A model generated the notes under the pieces. That model searched no databases. It saw only the letters and a program-made list of their open reading frames with translations, and was not told where the DNA came from. The position numbers and the translations under genes were made by a program. From the NCBI GenBank assembly GCA_039995105.1, contig CP146203.1, forward strand, positions 1,240,001-1,304,000: 64,000 nucleotides of DNA, read 5' to 3'. Source of the DNA: Jonesiaceae bacterium BS-20. GTDB taxonomy: Bacteria; Actinomycetota; Actinomycetes; Actinomycetales; Cellulomonadaceae. Every line of letters begins with the position of its first letter. Position 1 is the first letter of the stretch. Positions 61,763 through 64,000 of the stretch are shown piece by piece.

Positions 61763-61941
61763 AGGGCTTCGTCCTCCTCGTCTGCGTCCGGATGCTTCTT
61801 GAGTGCAGGGAATGCGTAACGCGCCGGCGCAGTCGCCATTAGCTCTAGGCCGTCAGCGAAGGCCTGAGCGCGTATCGCCTCTGGGATGTTCCTGAGGACA
61901 CCGATGGTCGCAGCTGCAACTTCTTCCTCCCATGGGGACAT
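61759..61941 (-). CDS. Downstream part of the XRE gene in a shifted frame
   Basis: A 60-codon ATG frame, MSPWEEEVAAATIGVLRNIP, then EAIRAQAFADGLELMATAPA and an acidic tail, ending in a TGA that overlaps the ImmA start. It overlaps the last 97 bp of the XRE ORF in another frame. Its helical content looks like the C-terminal domain of phage-type XRE repressors, so it is more likely the missing second half of that protein than a separate gene. Confidence 0.5.
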   Translation of the reverse strand: MSPWEEEVAAATIGVLRNIPEAIRAQAFADGLELMATAPARYAFPALKKHPDADEEDEAL

Positions 61942-62192
61942 CTTCGATTCGATTCCCCTTGGAGATCCACTACGTTGAGAATCTTCACAAGATTCGCCGT
62001 TTGGGTGCGCCGTTCGCCTGACTCAAGATTTCGGATCGTCCCGATTCCTACGTCGGCACGCTCGGCAAGTTGAGCCTGGGTAAGTCCGAGAGCATTGCGC
62101 GCCTCACGAAACTCATTCGCCAGAGACAACAAGTCTTGCTCTCGCAGCGACTCGGCGAAAATCTCTTGTTGACTAATTTTGTTCTCTTTCAT
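61845..62192 (-). CDS. XRE-family repressor-like regulator, probably frameshifted
   Basis: As read, 115 residues with a clear XRE helix-turn-helix at about 25-80 (FREARNALGLTQAQLAERADVGIGTIRNLESGERRTQTANLVKIL). After LNVVDLQGE the sequence turns into Arg/Ser-rich text (NRRCPHGRKKLQ) unlike a protein. The adjacent frame continues sensibly as MSPWEEEVAAATIGVL to 61759. A one-base change near the GGGG at about 61963-61966 would restore a repressor of about 144 residues. The helix-turn-helix is intact. It is divergent from a second XRE gene across a repeat-rich operator region. Confidence 0.7.
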   Translation of the reverse strand: MKENKISQQEIFAESLREQDLLSLANEFREARNALGLTQAQLAERADVGIGTIRNLESGERRTQTANLVKILNVVDLQGESNRRCPHGRKKLQLRPSVSSGTSQRRYALRPSLTA

Positions 62193-62289
62193 AATGAAAG
62201 CACAGCGTGTTGACGCTCGGAGTCAACATTTATACACATGTTGACTTTCACGGTCGGCTTTTGCAGTCAACACCACCCAGCTTGTTGAC
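62167..62289. promoter_or_regulatory. Six-copy TGTTGAC/GTCAACA operator array
   Basis: The heptamer TGTTGAC occurs on the plus strand at 62167, 62208, 62239 and 62283, and its complement GTCAACA at 62222 and 62266. 62208-62228 forms a palindrome TGTTGAC-N7-GTCAACA. 62239-62272 is a wider inverted pair (N20), and 62266-62289 an everted pair (N10). Several copies contain TTGAC, the -35 consensus core, so a bound regulator would block promoters. The array covers the gap between the two divergent XRE genes and extends into the first codons of the leftward one. Confidence 0.75.
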
Positions 62290-62290
62290 T

Positions 62291-62506
62291 ATGAACAACA
62301 ACAAAAACACAATTGGTCCTTCTCTCCTAAGGTTGCGAGAGACAGTGAGCATGAGTCAGGTGGAAGCCGCTCAAGCAATTGGAACTCACAGTTCCTACCT
62401 TTCTAAAGTTGAAGCCGGTAACGTCACTGTTACCTCGAAGTGGGTTGGGAACGCTTCTTCCGCCCTAGGTAAGGCTGTTTCAGCGAGGTCTAAAGTAACC
62501 CTCTGA
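62291..62506 (+). CDS. Small XRE-family regulator
   Basis: A 71-residue protein that is mostly a helix-turn-helix: GPSLLRLRETVSMSQVEAAQAIGTHSSYLSKVEAGNVTVT. The ATG at 62291 immediately follows the last TGTTGAC copy, so its ribosome-binding site is unclear. Divergent from the XRE/ImmA/HIRAN run, it could be a Cro-like counter-regulator reading the same operators. Confidence 0.7.
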   Translation: MNNNKNTIGPSLLRLRETVSMSQVEAAQAIGTHSSYLSKVEAGNVTVTSKWVGNASSALGKAVSARSKVTL

Positions 62507-62593
62507 CATTCCGGCTTGGGCGACGCTGCCCTCATCGCCCTCCCGCCCACTTCTGGGCATCCAATCTGTTCGTATCCTCTTGTCTTTCGAGAC

Positions 62594-62875
62594 ATGAGTT
62601 TTGTAGGGAGAACTGCGTCATTTTTCAAAGAAGTTGATCGTTCAACGAGAAACGAGATTCGCAATTGGCTCCTATATTTAGGAGTATAAAACAACGCCCC
62701 AATCTCTGAGTCGAAGGCCGACAAACTGGCTAACAAGTTCAAGAAAGGCTTATTCGATCCGCTGCTGCAAGAATTCTTGCAGTATTCAGACCCACGGGCG
62801 AAATGGCATGCCGCTTCATCCACAACCCACACAAGGAAAAGGTGGCGGCGTGAGCTCACTCCTGGGGACCGATGA
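62594..62875 (+). pseudogene. Possible remnant ORF with an in-frame stop
   Basis: From the ATG at 62594 the frame reads MSFVGRTASFFKEVDRSTRN to a TAA at 62687. It continues without further stops for 61 codons (SESKADKLANKFKKGLFDPL and later AKWHAASSTTHTRKRWRREL) to the TGA at 62873. The second part looks protein-like. It may be a gene interrupted by a nonsense change, or chance. No family recognised. Confidence 0.3.
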
Positions 62876-62937
62876 TGCTCTCGATAGCGTTTGCGCTCGT
62901 ACAATGATTTGAGACAGTGCTTAGGAGAATCGGGTTT

Positions 62938-63228
62938 ATGTCCAGTCGTCGTAAGTTTAGTGCGGAGTTTAAGGCAGATGCGGTTGAGTTGGTGATTTCT
63001 TCTGGCCGACCAATTGTTCAGGTTGCTGAGGAAATTGGTGTTAGTGATGGTTCGTTGGGGAATTGGGTCAGGGCTTGGAAAAAAGAGCATCCTGACGCTG
63101 GTGGTGATGACCGTGGGCCGGTTGAGTGGGCTCAGTACAAGGCCTTAGAAGCTGAGAATGCGGAACTGAAGAGGGAGATCGCATTTTTGGGAAAAGTCAG
63201 CGCCTTCTTTGCCGCGAAGCAACAGTAA
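62938..63228 (+). CDS. IS3-family transposase OrfA
   Basis: A 96-residue helix-turn-helix protein: MSSRRKFSAEFKADAVELV, VAEEIGVSDGSLGNWVRAWKKE, then a leucine-zipper-like segment ALEAENAELKREIAFLGK. AGGAG at 62922-62926 is somewhat far from the ATG at 62938. It is the DNA-binding part of the OrfAB transposase made by frameshifting. Confidence 0.93.
   Translation: MSSRRKFSAEFKADAVELVISSGRPIVQVAEEIGVSDGSLGNWVRAWKKEHPDAGGDDRGPVEWAQYKALEAENAELKREIAFLGKVSAFFAAKQQ
63189..63195 (+). promoter_or_regulatory. -1 ribosomal frameshift heptamer G GGA AAA
   Basis: In the orfA frame the bases read TTG GGA AAA GTC; G-GGA-AAA is an X-XXY-YYZ slippery site. Slipping back one base after it gives codons from 63195 that stay open into orfB (SQRLLCREATVKDYFDFVAA). 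Confidence 0.75.
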
Positions 63229-64000
63229 AAGATTACTTCGATTTCGTCGCTGCTCAGAAGGCTTATTTCCCGGTTGCCTGGATGTGTCGCAAACTTGGTA
63301 TCTCTCGGGCCTCATATTATCGGCGGCTTCACCCGAAGCCAAAGACTGCAACCCAGGTTCGTCATGAAGAGTTAGAGACCCTTGTGACTACGGAGTTCCA
63401 TGATGCCAAGGGTATGGCGGGCCGCGATCAACTCACGTTGATATTAGGCAATAAAGGGGTCAAGATCAGTGCCGGCACAGTCGGTTCAATTATGGCTGAT
63501 CACAAGCTTGAAGCAGTGCGGAAGCGGGCTTGGAAGAAGACCACGGCCCCTGATCCTGATGCCCGAACCGAGCATATTAAGAACCATATGCTTGACGCCG
63601 ATGGCAATCGCGACTTCTCTTCAACGGTGCCCGGGACAAGGCTTTGTGGCGATATAACCTATCTTCGCACTGGGTCAGGGTGGTTGTATTTGGCCACCGT
63701 TATTGACCTAGCAAACGGCAAGGTAATTGGTTGGTCAATGGACAGCCATATGCGACGAGATCTTGTTATTCAAGCCCTAGCGATGGCCAGAGATCACGGA
63801 CAGTTGGATCCCAATGGAGCCATATTTCACTCAGATCGTGGCTCACAATACACTTCGAGCGAATTTCAGAAATGGTGCAAAAACAACAAGGTCACTCAGT
63901 CCATGGGAGAGACGGGGGTGGCTTGGGACAATGCTGTGGCTGAATCATTCTTTTCGCATTTTAAGACTGAAATGTATCATCAACGGTCGTTCCCCAATCA
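63195..64000 (+). CDS. IS3-family transposase OrfB (partial, -1 frame)
   Basis: The frame is open from the slippery site to the window edge, about 268 codons. It reads AYFPVAWMCRKLGISRASYYRRL (HTH_21-like) and then the rve/DDE core. The first Asp is in GDITYLRTGSGWLYLATVIDL, the second in IFHSDRGSQYTS, and the Glu in DNAVAESFFSHFKTEM. All three catalytic acids are present; the last about 30 residues lie outside the window. There is no independent strong start, so production as an OrfAB fusion is likely. Confidence 0.92.

Larger units (their letters stand above)
62938..64000 (+). mobile_element. IS3-family element, truncated by the window edge
   Basis: Contains orfA, a -1 frameshift site and most of orfB with DDE motifs. 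The left terminal inverted repeat must lie just upstream of 62938 but could not be delimited because the right end is outside the window. Confidence 0.85.

Noticed and set aside
62395-63090. 231-codon leftward frame
   Set aside because: Antisense to IS3 orfA and the small XRE gene; basic, low-information sequence without a start signal.

Overview
The window comes from an actinobacterial chromosome, most likely a Micrococcales-type species of moderate G+C content; genus not determined. This rests on RbpA, PafB/PafC, HelY, PimB, a Ppm-type polyprenol-phosphate mannose synthase next to Lnt, GlgC/GlgM, an InhA-type FabI, DUF3099, DUF3866 and DUF6318. GTG and TTG starts and ATGA overlaps are frequent.

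1-48.6 kb is conserved core. It holds fatty-acid synthesis (fabG-fabI-sixA), PIM mannosylation (pimB), a NarL-type two-component system, serB, a copper/haem-peroxidase group (His-rich membrane protein, PCu(A)C lipoprotein, Tat-exported DyP peroxidase), divergent glgC/glgM, and a pair of SMR exporters behind a sequence that fits the guanidine-III riboswitch. Next come an MFS carrier, an ABC ATPase, NfeD plus an SPFH protein, a heterodimeric ABC exporter and a SpoU-type methyltransferase. A gene-poor 25.4-27.2 kb stretch holds a 50-residue basic/hydrophobic ORF and a frameshifted lipoprotein. It is followed by rbpA with a structured leader, ppm-lnt, an amidohydrolase, and the leftward run pafB-pafC-unknown-tatA-tatC-diacylglycerol kinase-helY. 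Divergent from that run is DUF3866 with a DUF4129/MoxR/DUF58/membrane-protein operon. A YigZ protein and a luciferase-like monooxygenase/MarR/FMN-reductase operon close the core.

48.6-57.3 kb is accessory: an orphan HipB-like regulator, a shikimate-kinase-like P-loop protein, secreted and lipoproteins (PKD, DUF6318), a large RCC1-repeat surface protein with an LADTG sorting signal, and several tiny ORFs.

57.3-64 kb is mobile DNA. A complete IS21-family element (57330-59955) is flanked by a 5-bp duplication, GACAG. It is followed by a 3'-terminal tRNA fragment that looks like an attachment-site scar. To the right lies a cassette made of an XRE regulator (apparently frameshifted), an ImmA/IrrE-like protein whose HEXXH motif reads HELGY, and a membrane-anchored coiled-coil HIRAN protein. 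A second small XRE regulator is divergent from it. Six copies of TGTTGAC/GTCAACA lie in and beside the gap between the two regulators. An IS3-family element with a -1 frameshift site runs off the right edge.

The best candidates for something undescribed are the XRE/ImmA/HIRAN cassette with its operator array, and the small peptide gene at 25.75 kb that has an antisense terminator inside it. Functions come from reading translated sequence by eye; no database search was run.
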